Of a stretch of 64,000 bases of DNA, positions 27,702 through 36,521 are shown one piece after another. A model generated the notes under the pieces. It was not told where the DNA came from, did not search any database, and saw nothing but the letters and a program-made list of their open reading frames with translations. This DNA is from Rhizobium sp. Leaf453 (GTDB taxonomy: Bacteria; Pseudomonadota; Alphaproteobacteria; Rhizobiales; Rhizobiaceae). The first letter of the stretch is position 1. The number at the start of each line of letters is the position of its first letter. Location: NCBI RefSeq assembly GCF_001425605.1, contig NZ_LMRG01000028.1, positions 248,001 to 312,000 on the forward strand. Reading direction: 5' to 3'. The translations under genes and the position numbers were made by a program.

Positions 27702-29093
27702 ATGCGCAAAACCGTGCTGAACGCCCTTGGGCAATCGCTGTTCTATAGTGACGCATCGACGCGGCATTTTTCCGCGACCGGCTCTGGTCCGGTTTTGACC
27801 GGGAGCACCGCCAATGATTCCATGTGGGGAGACAGTGCCGTCAACGTGACGATGAAGGGTGGGGCCGGCGACGATATCTACTATCTCTATTCGGCGATCA
27901 ATCGTGCTTATGAGAGTGCCGGACAGGGCATCGACACCGTCAGCACATGGATGAGCTATACGCTGCCCACGAATATCGAAAACCTGACGGTGACCGGAGA
28001 TTTGCGATATGCTTTCGGCAATTCCAGCGACAATATCATCAAGGGCGCGGCCGGCCGACAGACCCTGGACGGATATGGCGGCAATGACGTCCTGTTCGGA
28101 GGTGCTGGCGCCGATACGTTCATCTTCTCCAAGGGTAACGGCAGCGATCTCGTGGTCGATCTCGGCGCCGACGACAGCATCCGGCTCAAGGGCTATGCGT
28201 TCACATCCTTCGACCAGATCCTCGATCGGGCGACGCAGCAGGGCGGCAATCTCAAACTGGATCTCGGCGGAGGGGAGAGCCTCGTCTTCGCCGACAGGAC
28301 CGTCGCCGACCTTCATGCCAGCCAGTTCGAGCTGCAGTTGGACCGCTCCGCTTTCGTCCGCACATTCAACGATGACTTCAACAGCTTGCAGCTTCGCACC
28401 GGCACGAAAGGGCTATGGGAGGGCAAATACTGGTGGGCGCCGGAGAAGGGCGCGACATTGCCGGGAAACGGCGAGCTGCAATGGTACGTTAATCCGGCCT
28501 ATGCGCCGACCTCGGCCGCCAATCCGTTTTCGGTCAGCAACGGTGTGTTGACGATCACGGCCCAGAAGACGCCTGCGTCGGTCAGTGGCCACGTCGAGGG
28601 CCACGCCTACACATCGGGCATGCTGACGACACATTCATCCTTTGCACAAACCTATGGTTATTTTGAAATCCGCGCCGACATGCCTGACGATAAAGGGGTC
28701 TGGCCGGCTTTCTGGCTGCTTCCGGAGGACGGTTCGTGGCCGCCGGAGCTGGATGTCGTGGAGATGCGCGGTCAGGACCAGAATACGGTGCATGTTACCG
28801 TGCATTCGAACGAAACCGGCACGCAAACCTCTGTCTCGACCGCTGTCAGCGTGGCAGAAACGACGGGCTTCCACACCTACGGCGTCCTTTGGCAAGAGGA
28901 TGAAATCGTCTGGTATATCGACGACGTCGCCGTTGCACGCGCCGATACCCCGTCCGACATGCATGATCCGATGTATATGATCGTCAATCTTGCGGTCGGC
29001 GGATCGGCCGGTGCTCCCGGCGCGGATCTGGACGACGGCTCCCACATGAAGATCGATTATATTCGCGCCTATACGCTCGACGACCTGGCTTAG
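27702..29093 (+). CDS. Secreted GH16 endoglycanase with RTX calcium-binding repeats (ExsH/PlyA-like)
   Basis: A 463-residue protein. The N-terminal third has RTX-type nonapeptide motifs (GGAGDDIYY near residue 53, GGNDVLFGGAGADTFIF near 126-142). The C-terminal part is a GH16 beta-glucanase with the catalytic sequence ELDVVE (Glu349, Asp351, Glu354). In S. meliloti ExsH, a GH16/RTX enzyme exported by the PrsDE type I system, cleaves nascent succinoglycan. No classical signal peptide is seen, in keeping with type I export, and no exporter genes are in this window. The start at 27702 has GGAGG before it. Confidence 0.83.
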   Translation: MRKTVLNALGQSLFYSDASTRHFSATGSGPVLTGSTANDSMWGDSAVNVTMKGGAGDDIYYLYSAINRAYESAGQGIDTVSTWMSYTLPTNIENLTVTGDLRYAFGNSSDNIIKGAAGRQTLDGYGGNDVLFGGAGADTFIFSKGNGSDLVVDLGADDSIRLKGYAFTSFDQILDRATQQGGNLKLDLGGGESLVFADRTVADLHASQFELQLDRSAFVRTFNDDFNSLQLRTGTKGLWEGKYWWAPEKGATLPGNGELQWYVNPAYAPTSAANPFSVSNGVLTITAQKTPASVSGHVEGHAYTSGMLTTHSSFAQTYGYFEIRADMPDDKGVWPAFWLLPEDGSWPPELDVVEMRGQDQNTVHVTVHSNETGTQTSVSTAVSVAETTGFHTYGVLWQEDEIVWYIDDVAVARADTPSDMHDPMYMIVNLAVGGSAGAPGADLDDGSHMKIDYIRAYTLDDLA

Positions 29094-29096
29094 CGC

Positions 29097-29113
29097 CGTT
29101 TCCGGTTGAAACG
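29097..29113. terminator. Small hairpin between convergent genes
   Basis: CGTTTC and GAAACG form a 6-bp stem with a CGGTT loop in the 53-bp gap between the convergent glycanase and exoP genes. It is weak but well placed. Confidence 0.4.
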
Positions 29114-29146
29114 ACGCTGAAGTGGGGAAGCCGTCGAACAGTGCCT

Positions 29147-31471
29147 TCACGTCTTTTCGATATAATATTTCTCGTAGCTCTTGCGGTATTTTTCCGCTGC
29201 GCCGAAATCGCTGTATTTTCCCAGTTCGTCCATGTCGGTCTTGTTGAGCATCACGCCAAGGATCTTGGCGTTGAATTGAGGATCGGACTGGAGGACATCA
29301 CGGACGAGACGCGTTGGCGTTTTCCCCCATTCGACGACCATCAGGAACCCGTCTGCAAACGGTGAGAACGCCTTGGCGTCTACAACAGGCGCCAGCGGGG
29401 CAAGATCGACAATGACGTAATCGAACACCTTGCGTGCATTGGCGATGAGGGTTTCCATGCCCTGCGAGGCAAGCAGTTCGTTTGTGTGGTGGAGATGCTC
29501 GCGCGAAGCGGTCGGCAGAATGGCAAGCTTCGTTTGCGGATCGACCCTGAGGCCTGCGGTCCAGTCGGCTTCGCCCAGGACCGCCTCGACCAGGCCAGTT
29601 TTCGCCGGCGGTGAGATCATTTCGCTGATGGCCGGGTTTCGCAAGTCCGCATCGATCAGCAATGTCCGCTTGCCACTGGCGGCGAGAAGGCCGGCAAAAT
29701 TGGCGGCAACGGTTGATTTTCCTTCGCCCGGCAGCGCCGAAATCACGCCGATCACCCGGTTGGCGCGCCCTTGCAGGATCACGTCACTGGCAAGTTTGGC
29801 GCTGCGCAATGTCTCGGCGAAAGCCGAACGCGGCGATTCAATCGCGATCCGCGTCATTTTGGTCAGCGGGATGGAAGCGTCAGCATTGGCGACCTCGACA
29901 TCGGCCTTGGAGATACGCCCTCGCGTCTTGTGCCAAAGCGTGTTGGTGTTCTTGCCGATGAAGGGCAGATAGCCCAGGGACTTGTGGCCGAGAATCGACC
30001 TTATGTCGTCCTCCAGCCGGAAAAACCGTTCGCGAAACTCCTGAAAACCGCCAATGACCGCGCCGGCCATCAGGCCAAGGACGATCGAAAGGGCAAGCAC
30101 CATCGTCTTCTTCGGGCTGGAGGGGGCCACGGGCACGCCGGCTTCGGAGATGATACGCGCCTTGGCAATGGGGAAGGAGCGCTGCTGGGCTGCCTCCTCA
30201 TAGCGGCCGAGATAGGATTCATAGAGTGTTTTGAGCGCCGTTGCGCGTTGTTCCAGTTCTCGCAACTGGACGAGAGACTGGTTGGCCTGTGAGTTGTTTC
30301 CAACGAGGCCCTCGATGCTTTTCCGCAAGGACGCTTCGCGGGATTTCGCAACCTCGAACTCGTTGCGGTAGTTCGCCGTCAACTGTTCCAGTTCGCGGTA
30401 TATCTGCCCGGAAAGCTCAGCTTTCTCCGCGCGCAACGCGACAGCCTGTGGATGATCAGCGCTAAAATTCTGGGCGATGACCTGTTCACGCTTGCTGACG
30501 GCGAGATAGCGTGTCCTCAGATCCTGGATGACGGAATTGTCGGTCTGGCCCGATGAAATCGTGGCATTGTTGATGGCGTTTTCGGCGCCTTGTTCAAGGA
30601 TGGACTTGAACTGGCTGTAACGCGCGGACGCGCTGGCGCTATCCGCTTGTGCGACGATCAGCTGGCTGTTCAGGTCGGACAGCTGCTGTTCGGACATGAG
30701 TTCACCGCGTGTCGATGTCAGTCCGTTTGCCGCCTTGAATTTCTCCGCATCGAGTGCCGCCGCCTGCGCACGCTGGCGCAGATCCGTCAGGCGTTCCTGC
30801 AGCCAGACCGAGGCGCGCTCGGTCGCGTCGAAATTCGCGTTCAACTGGTCGCTGAGATAGGCGTTGGCATAGGCGCGGGTAATGCGGGCGGCAAGTTGCG
30901 GATCGGTGGATTTGAACGATACAGCAATCACCGAGCTTCTGGTCACGCGCTCCACCGTCAAGGCCTGCTGGATATAGGCTGCGGCCGTCTCTCGCCTGCC
31001 GTTTTTCAGGGCTGCCTCGGAAATTTCCGGACGGCTGCTGAAAACGCCGATCAGCGATTTTGCCGCCGACTTCACCATCGACATCACAGATTGCGGCGGA
31101 TTGAGTATAGTGTCGTTTTCAGCGAGCTTCTCGCTGTCGGTTACGCGCAGTGCAAGTTCGCCCGATTTCAGGATTTCGACAGCGCTGGAGATCTGCGTGT
31201 CGGCCTGCTGGGCGCTCTGCGGCGATGCCGGCGTTTCCTCCGCATATTTCGACAGGTTGTCGTCGAGCAGGATCTGGGCCTGTGACGTATAGACCGGCGT
31301 AGCCGTGAGCAGATAGGCTCCACCCAGCGCGAAGCTGACGATCACGCAGACCGCCGCCATGCGCGATCGCCTCGCCAGAATCGCGGTTAGCCGATTGAGG
31401 TCGATAAAGGAGTCGGAATCATCGGTGCGGATCGGTGAAACGGTGTTCAGCGGAAGGGGTCTTTGATTCAT
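29147..31471 (-). CDS. exoP: Polysaccharide co-polymerase/tyrosine autokinase ExoP (Wzc family)
   Basis: A 774-residue inner membrane protein. It has an N-terminal helix near residues 38-58 (MAAVCVIVSFALGGAYLL), a long periplasmic coiled-coil Wzz domain, a second helix near 455-475 (TMVLALSIVLGLMAGAVIGG) with the proline-rich approach APSSPKK, and a C-terminal BY-kinase domain with Walker A ALPGEGKST near residue 580, Walker A-prime LLIDADLRNP and Walker B VIVDLAPL. The tail YRKSYEKYY supplies tyrosines for autophosphorylation. It sets chain length with ExoQ and ExoT. It is the last gene of the minus-strand exo operon; exoN, which follows exoP in S. meliloti, is absent. Confidence 0.92.
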   Translation of the reverse strand: MNQRPLPLNTVSPIRTDDSDSFIDLNRLTAILARRSRMAAVCVIVSFALGGAYLLTATPVYTSQAQILLDDNLSKYAEETPASPQSAQQADTQISSAVEILKSGELALRVTDSEKLAENDTILNPPQSVMSMVKSAAKSLIGVFSSRPEISEAALKNGRRETAAAYIQQALTVERVTRSSVIAVSFKSTDPQLAARITRAYANAYLSDQLNANFDATERASVWLQERLTDLRQRAQAAALDAEKFKAANGLTSTRGELMSEQQLSDLNSQLIVAQADSASASARYSQFKSILEQGAENAINNATISSGQTDNSVIQDLRTRYLAVSKREQVIAQNFSADHPQAVALRAEKAELSGQIYRELEQLTANYRNEFEVAKSREASLRKSIEGLVGNNSQANQSLVQLRELEQRATALKTLYESYLGRYEEAAQQRSFPIAKARIISEAGVPVAPSSPKKTMVLALSIVLGLMAGAVIGGFQEFRERFFRLEDDIRSILGHKSLGYLPFIGKNTNTLWHKTRGRISKADVEVANADASIPLTKMTRIAIESPRSAFAETLRSAKLASDVILQGRANRVIGVISALPGEGKSTVAANFAGLLAASGKRTLLIDADLRNPAISEMISPPAKTGLVEAVLGEADWTAGLRVDPQTKLAILPTASREHLHHTNELLASQGMETLIANARKVFDYVIVDLAPLAPVVDAKAFSPFADGFLMVVEWGKTPTRLVRDVLQSDPQFNAKILGVMLNKTDMDELGKYSDFGAAEKYRKSYEKYYIEKT

Positions 31472-31556
31472 GGGCCGCTCTGTCTCCGGGTCCTTTGGGA
31501 ATGCTGGCTGTCTCGTTGCGACGTTGTCGGCGGGGCCGAGTTCGGCTTTGTCATGT

Positions 31557-32528
31557 TCATTGTCTGGTGCCTTTACCGAAGAGCCCGATTGCGCCTAGGG
31601 GCGCCATCATCCGCTGCAGGCGGACGGCGATCGGCATGCTCAAGTGGCGGACAGCCGCAGGATTTTTCCATGCGGTCCTGATCGCGCCCGTGACCGAGCG
31701 TGCCTTGAGTTGATCGACCAGGATAACGAAGGACCGTGCAATCTCGATGCTGCGATGGCGGCGGTTCTGAGCCATCATCGATGCGGCATCCAGCCGGTTT
31801 TCCTTCAGGAAGCGGGCGTCTCCGGCGAGCATGGCATCCACATGCTGGAGCTTGAGGACGCGAGAAATGGAGCCACTGCGGATATGATAGGCGTACCCGG
31901 CCGTCGGCTCGATGACACAGCGGCCGCCCTTGGCAAGCGCGGATACCAGCAGCAGATAATCTTCACCGATCGGGAGATCTGCATCGTATTGCAGACCATG
32001 TTCCTCGAGAAACCGGCGCTCGAAGATCGGTTTCATGTAGCCGTAATTGTGTTCTGTCTGAAACAGGACGTTCGAATCGATAAAGGCTGCAAGGCTCAAT
32101 GTTCCCAGAGCCGAGAGATCCGTTTCGTCGAACATGCGCCGGGTGTCGCCCTCGAGTGAAATAACATCCAGGTTGTCGACGACGATCTGCGCCTGCGCTG
32201 CCTTCGCGCGCGCCATCATCCGCTCCGTGCGGTCCGGGGAGACGGCGTCGTCGGCGTCGAGAATGACGATCCAGTCCCCGCGTGCGGCGTTAAGACCGGC
32301 ATTGCGCGCGCCGCCGGGGCCACGGTTTTTTTCAAGACGGATAAGCCGGACGCGCGGGTCGGAATAGGCCGCCACAATGTCGGCCGTGCGGTCGGCTGAG
32401 CAATCGTCGACAACCACGACCTCGACGCTGATGCCGGTCTGCGACAACGCGCTATCGATGGCGCGTGCGATCGTGTCTTGCGCATTGAAGGCTGCCAAAA
32501 GGAATGTTGCCTGCGGATGGCTGGGCAT
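31557..32528 (-). CDS. exoO: Glycosyltransferase family 2, ExoO-like
   Basis: A 323-residue GT2 enzyme with the nucleotide-binding start ATFLLAAFNAQDTIARAIDSALSQ, VDDCSAD, the DXD motif LDADD near residue 95, and the acceptor region IGEDYLLLVSALAKGG. It is related to ExoU in this window. In S. meliloti ExoO adds a beta-1,6 glucose in the middle of the octasaccharide. The start overlaps the exoM stop by one base (TGATG), so the long upstream frame is a shadow. The position between exoP and exoM supports the call. Confidence 0.8.
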   Translation of the reverse strand: MPSHPQATFLLAAFNAQDTIARAIDSALSQTGISVEVVVVDDCSADRTADIVAAYSDPRVRLIRLEKNRGPGGARNAGLNAARGDWIVILDADDAVSPDRTERMMARAKAAQAQIVVDNLDVISLEGDTRRMFDETDLSALGTLSLAAFIDSNVLFQTEHNYGYMKPIFERRFLEEHGLQYDADLPIGEDYLLLVSALAKGGRCVIEPTAGYAYHIRSGSISRVLKLQHVDAMLAGDARFLKENRLDAASMMAQNRRHRSIEIARSFVILVDQLKARSVTGAIRTAWKNPAAVRHLSMPIAVRLQRMMAPLGAIGLFGKGTRQ

Positions 32529-33475
32529 CACGATGACCTCACCTCCACTGCGCCATATTGCTCGATTTCGCGCACCCCGAGAAGGCCGACGACGACCCCG
32601 ATATGCAGGCTGGCGCGCAGCGCATATCTGTTTCGCCGCACCGGTGAAAACAGGAAGAGGAGGGCTGCCAAGGCACAAAAGCCGGATTTTGCCATGGCCA
32701 GGCCCAGTTGCTTTGCCTTGCGCATGGCCGTTGCCTGGTTGCCAATCAGGCGGCCATGTGTCTGTCCGAACCGGAACTTCCGTTTGGCGAGCCATGAAAA
32801 GGCTGCCCGCCCAGGCGGCACGGGTTCCTCGACCCAGGCTCCGGCGGCATAGGCGATCTTGCCGCCAACCTTGTGCATGTGCGTGAAGAATTCGGTATCT
32901 TCGCCGCCGCTGCGGCCAAGCGCCAGATTGAAGCGCCGGCCGGCAAGCGAGGGCGTGTCGAGGCGCAGCAACACGTTGCACGTATATCCCGTGATGATCT
33001 CTCCCGCGACCCAGACAGGAAACGTCGAATGGAAATCACCGCGTTTCATCCAGCGCGGCGCATCCGGGCGATAGGTGGCTTTCACCGGTCCCAGCACCGC
33101 GTCGGCCGTCGTCGCCTGCGCCGTTCTCAGGAGATTTTCGATCCAGCCGGGGCTGGCCGTCTCGTCGTCATCGATGAAGGCAAGAAAATCCCCCTTGGCA
33201 TTCTCGAGGCAGGCATTGCGCGCAATGGAGATGTTGGACGAGGGGCAATGGACATAGGTGATCTCGTACGGGAGCGATGCCCTCAGGCCATCCACCGTCG
33301 CCGCGGCACTGGGCGCGCTGTCGTTGTCGGCAACGATGATCCGCAGGCCGACATTCGCCGGTAGATCAAGCATGGCGAGCGAATGCAGGTTTTTTTCGAG
33401 CTCCGGTCGACGATAGGTGCACACGCCGATATCGATGCGGATGTGATCCTCTTTGCTGCTCAAGCCGGTTCTCAT
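32528..33475 (-). CDS. exoM: Glycosyltransferase family 2, ExoM-like
   Basis: A 315-residue GT2 enzyme with CTYRRPELEKNLHSLAML near the N terminus, IVADND, and the acid cluster FIDDDE near residue 105, which is a metal/UDP-sugar motif. A hydrophobic segment near the C terminus (GFCALAALLFLFSP) suggests membrane association, as known for ExoM. It adds the fourth sugar (beta-1,4 glucose) in S. meliloti. It overlaps exoA by 4 bp and exoO by 1 bp. Confidence 0.85.
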   Translation of the reverse strand: MRTGLSSKEDHIRIDIGVCTYRRPELEKNLHSLAMLDLPANVGLRIIVADNDSAPSAAATVDGLRASLPYEITYVHCPSSNISIARNACLENAKGDFLAFIDDDETASPGWIENLLRTAQATTADAVLGPVKATYRPDAPRWMKRGDFHSTFPVWVAGEIITGYTCNVLLRLDTPSLAGRRFNLALGRSGGEDTEFFTHMHKVGGKIAYAAGAWVEEPVPPGRAAFSWLAKRKFRFGQTHGRLIGNQATAMRKAKQLGLAMAKSGFCALAALLFLFSPVRRNRYALRASLHIGVVVGLLGVREIEQYGAVEVRSS

Positions 33476-34470
33476 GGCGTCACCCGGCGATTTCGGACAT
33501 CGAGAAGTTCTCGCCAGAAACCGGCAGACCAGGCGAAATGCATGAGCATCGCCGAGACAGCGGCCAGCGGGCCATAGGGGTTCTTCTGCCCAAGGGCCAT
33601 CCAGACGCCATATCCAAGGCACGCAAACGCCCAGAGCCCGACTGGGATGGCCGCGGCCCAACTGATGATAGCAAGCAGCGCGCCGGCGGCGATCGGAGCG
33701 ACCGCCAAAGGCAGCAACTGCCGCAGACTCGGCATCGAGCGATGCTTCATGAAATTCTTCGCCCGGCCGCGGCCATAACTGAAATATTGCCGGAACAGGG
33801 CGCCGGGCGTGCTGCGCGGATAATAGATCATGCTCGTCTTGTCCGTCATCCAGATGCGGTAGCCGGCCTTGTTCAGGCGATAGTCGAACTCGGCATCCTC
33901 GTTGTGACTGAACATCTCGTCGTAGCCGCCGATTGCCCGGAAGGCCGAGATACGGATGAGCGCATGATGACCGTGATCGGTCCAATGACCGACGGAGCCC
34001 GTGCGGTGTTTTGATCCGCCATTGCCGAGCTTTGAATTCTGCGCGAAGGCCGTTGCCTTCTGGAATGTGGAGAAACCCACTGTCTGCATCGCCACCACGA
34101 CGGAATCGGCGCCCGTCGAAAGGGCATCTTCCATCAGTCGCTGGCAGTAGTCAGAAGGATACTCACCATGCGCATCGATACGGATCAGGTACTCGTAACC
34201 GCTGCCAAGCGTTGCCACTGCGAGGTTGATCGCGGCGCTTTGGATTTTCTTCGGGTTGTCGAGCAGCGAGACCTTGCTGTTCAGGCTGGCGATCCGCTGG
34301 ACAATCGCACGCGTGCCGTCCGTGCTGCCGCCGTCCGCAACCACGATGTCGGCATCCAGGTCCTGCAAGGCCCCGTCGAGCTTTGCAATCAAGGTTTCGA
34401 TATGCCTCGCCTCGTTGAGGCAGGGTATCACGATAAGGCAGCGGTCATGCTTCAAATCATTGGCGCTCAT
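33472..34470 (-). CDS. exoA: Glycosyltransferase family 2, ExoA-like
   Basis: A 332-residue GT2 enzyme with IPCLNEARHIETLIAKL, VADGGSTDGT, and the RIDAHGEYP metal-binding region, then GYDEMFSHNEDAEFDYRL as the acceptor/catalytic region, and two hydrophobic segments at the C terminus. In S. meliloti ExoA transfers the second sugar, a beta-1,3 glucose, to the galactose-linked lipid. Both ends overlap neighbours by ATGA, giving a tightly coupled exoL-exoA-exoM unit. Confidence 0.88.
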   Translation of the reverse strand: MSANDLKHDRCLIVIPCLNEARHIETLIAKLDGALQDLDADIVVADGGSTDGTRAIVQRIASLNSKVSLLDNPKKIQSAAINLAVATLGSGYEYLIRIDAHGEYPSDYCQRLMEDALSTGADSVVVAMQTVGFSTFQKATAFAQNSKLGNGGSKHRTGSVGHWTDHGHHALIRISAFRAIGGYDEMFSHNEDAEFDYRLNKAGYRIWMTDKTSMIYYPRSTPGALFRQYFSYGRGRAKNFMKHRSMPSLRQLLPLAVAPIAAGALLAIISWAAAIPVGLWAFACLGYGVWMALGQKNPYGPLAAVSAMLMHFAWSAGFWRELLDVRNRRVTP

Positions 34471-35669
34471 AGCAATCCACCCTTGTTGCTGTGTGTCTGG
34501 TGAAGATCCTGCAGGAGGGGACCGGTCGGTGCAGCCTGCGTGCGCAGTTCCGACAACCGCGTGACAAGCGCTCGGGCGTCCCCCCTGTCGAAGGTCCAGT
34601 GTCTCGGGTCCGTTGCCGCGACCCGGTCGAATTCCGAAAGGTAGCGCTCGGCCGTCATGGTCGACAGGAGTGTGGCAAGCGTCGCAGCATCGGCATGATC
34701 GAGGACGAGCCCGATACCCCTGGCGCCAGTGTAGCGCGCCGTTTCCGTTCCACGCATCGCGATCGGGACCGTACCGTAGCGGCATCCCTCGTAAAGCCGG
34801 TTCGGCAGGAGCCAGCTTGAGTTCAGGCCCTCCTCGAAGAAATCGATCGCCCAGGAAAACTGCACTTCGTTGTAGATATCCGCGAGATCTTCCGGGTTTC
34901 GATACGGCCCGTGATACGTCATGAAGGGCTCGTTCCTGACGAAGCCGTCGAAGTCTTCAAATTCCGAATAGGCAGGACGTCCCCGAAGAACAACCTCGAA
35001 CTTTCCGTTCATGGCCCGGCTGAAATCGGCCAGCAGATGAAGCGATTTCCGGCAGCGCAAGGCGCCGAACCAGCCGATTTTGAAGGGCTGGCCGGAGAGT
35101 GGCGGGCGAGCGGCGGGCAGGCTTGTGGCGCGATCATCGTCGAGCGCAACGACCTGATTTTCAAGAAGCAGTATCGGGGCTTCGAGACGCGATAGCGGGC
35201 GGAAATAGTTCTCGATGAACGCGGGCGAACTCGTGATGAGGAGGCTTATCTTGCGCCCGAGAGCGTGCTCGGCACCACGCAGAATACGACCGACGGCATC
35301 CTGACGCAGCAACAGGCGGTGAATGTCGAGGCATTCGTAGACGATGGGCACCTTGCCCCCGAAAATCGCATTGGCCCTGTTGGCAAGGGCGAGCATTTCC
35401 AGATTGCGTGCGATGATGACGTCCGGTTTTGCGGCACCTCTGAGCTTTGTACCCAAGCGCATGGCGCTTTTGGCCACGGCGGCGATCCGCTGGGCAAATC
35501 GGCCGTCCCGTGTGACGCCAAGTTCTATCGCGCGCGTACCCTCGGGCGCGGCTGCGCCCCGGCGGAAACCGGCGAGGGTCACTTCAGCGCTCCCCGCCTC
35601 CAGCACCAGCGTTCTTCGCCGGATTGCCGGGTCGGCCAGATCATGGGCGAGGTACAGAACTTTCAGCAT
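34467..35669 (-). CDS. exoL: Glycosyltransferase, ExoL-like
   Basis: A 400-residue GT-B type glycosyltransferase, start MLKVLYLAHDLADPAIRRR. The stretch ALANRANAIFGGKVPIVYECLDIHRLLL and the later GYNSSW-like segment EEGLNSSWLLPNRLYEGCRYGTVPI, with Pro-Asn-Arg-x-Tyr-Glu, match the donor-binding loop of ExoL. It adds the third sugar, a beta-1,4 glucose, in S. meliloti. Its stop overlaps the exoA start by 4 bp. Confidence 0.86.
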   Translation of the reverse strand: MLKVLYLAHDLADPAIRRRTLVLEAGSAEVTLAGFRRGAAAPEGTRAIELGVTRDGRFAQRIAAVAKSAMRLGTKLRGAAKPDVIIARNLEMLALANRANAIFGGKVPIVYECLDIHRLLLRQDAVGRILRGAEHALGRKISLLITSSPAFIENYFRPLSRLEAPILLLENQVVALDDDRATSLPAARPPLSGQPFKIGWFGALRCRKSLHLLADFSRAMNGKFEVVLRGRPAYSEFEDFDGFVRNEPFMTYHGPYRNPEDLADIYNEVQFSWAIDFFEEGLNSSWLLPNRLYEGCRYGTVPIAMRGTETARYTGARGIGLVLDHADAATLATLLSTMTAERYLSEFDRVAATDPRHWTFDRGDARALVTRLSELRTQAAPTGPLLQDLHQTHSNKGGLL

Positions 35670-35741
35670 ACAAACATTCCGTTCTCCGTGCTCGGCTTGG
35701 AGCGATCATCTTCCTGCCCGCGTGGCAGAGGCGGCCAAGAT

Positions 35742-36521
35742 TCAGTTCAGCGTGCAGGTGATGGATTCAGGAAACGTGCATTTGTCGCCGGGTGCGGTGA
35801 ACGCGATGCGATCGATCTGCATCGTCGCCGGCCCCCTGTAGTCAAATTTCCCCATCCAGCCGCTCAAGGTGTCTGTGCCCCAGAGGCTGAAGAAGATTTT
35901 TTGAGCATTGACGGGAATCTTGGCGGCGTCCGTCACGTCCTGGACGAGGGTGCCATTGAGATAATAACGCAGGCGCCCCTGTTCCCAGACAAAGGCATAG
36001 TCGTTGAAACCGGCATTCGCGCCGCCGGCAACGTCGACCAGCTTTTCATTGCCACCCTTGGCGGAAATATACTGGTTCACCTGAACCTTGCCGGAATCCT
36101 TGCCAAGCACCTCGAAATCGATCTCGTCGTGGGGCTTCTTGTCCGTCGGTCCGATATAGGTGAAAAAGGCGGAATTCAGCCCAGAGCCTTCGGCCGTCCT
36201 GATCCTTGCCTCATAGGTGCCGAAGCCGAAGCGTTTGCGGGTCTGAATCTCGCCGCAGACATAGCTTCGCTTGCCCGCCTTGCGTTGTTCGAACGTCAAT
36301 TCCAGCACACCGTTTTCAACGGCAACCTGCTTTTTCGACCAAGTGCAATTCTGGTGCGCGCCATTGTCCCAGCCGTCCGACACGTACCAGACCTGCGGGT
36401 CGATCCGGTCGAAATTCTCCACAAACGATGTTCCGGATTTTGCGGCATCCGCGAATGCAGGCGTCGACAGAGCGGCCGAAAGAAACGTCGCGCTCGCAAG
36501 GAGCGTAAGGGTCGTGGTCAT
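35742..36521 (-). CDS. exoK: Secreted GH16 endo-beta-glycanase ExoK
   Basis: A 259-residue enzyme with a Sec signal peptide (MTTTLTLLASATFLSAALSTPAFA) and a GH16 domain with the catalytic motif EIDFE (Glu133, Asp135, Glu138). ExoK cleaves nascent succinoglycan outside the cell to give lower-molecular-weight chains. The start at 36521 overlaps the exoH end by 4 bp and has AGAGG before it; the longer frame upstream is a shadow of exoH. Confidence 0.9.
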   Translation of the reverse strand: MTTTLTLLASATFLSAALSTPAFADAAKSGTSFVENFDRIDPQVWYVSDGWDNGAHQNCTWSKKQVAVENGVLELTFEQRKAGKRSYVCGEIQTRKRFGFGTYEARIRTAEGSGLNSAFFTYIGPTDKKPHDEIDFEVLGKDSGKVQVNQYISAKGGNEKLVDVAGGANAGFNDYAFVWEQGRLRYYLNGTLVQDVTDAAKIPVNAQKIFFSLWGTDTLSGWMGKFDYRGPATMQIDRIAFTAPGDKCTFPESITCTLN

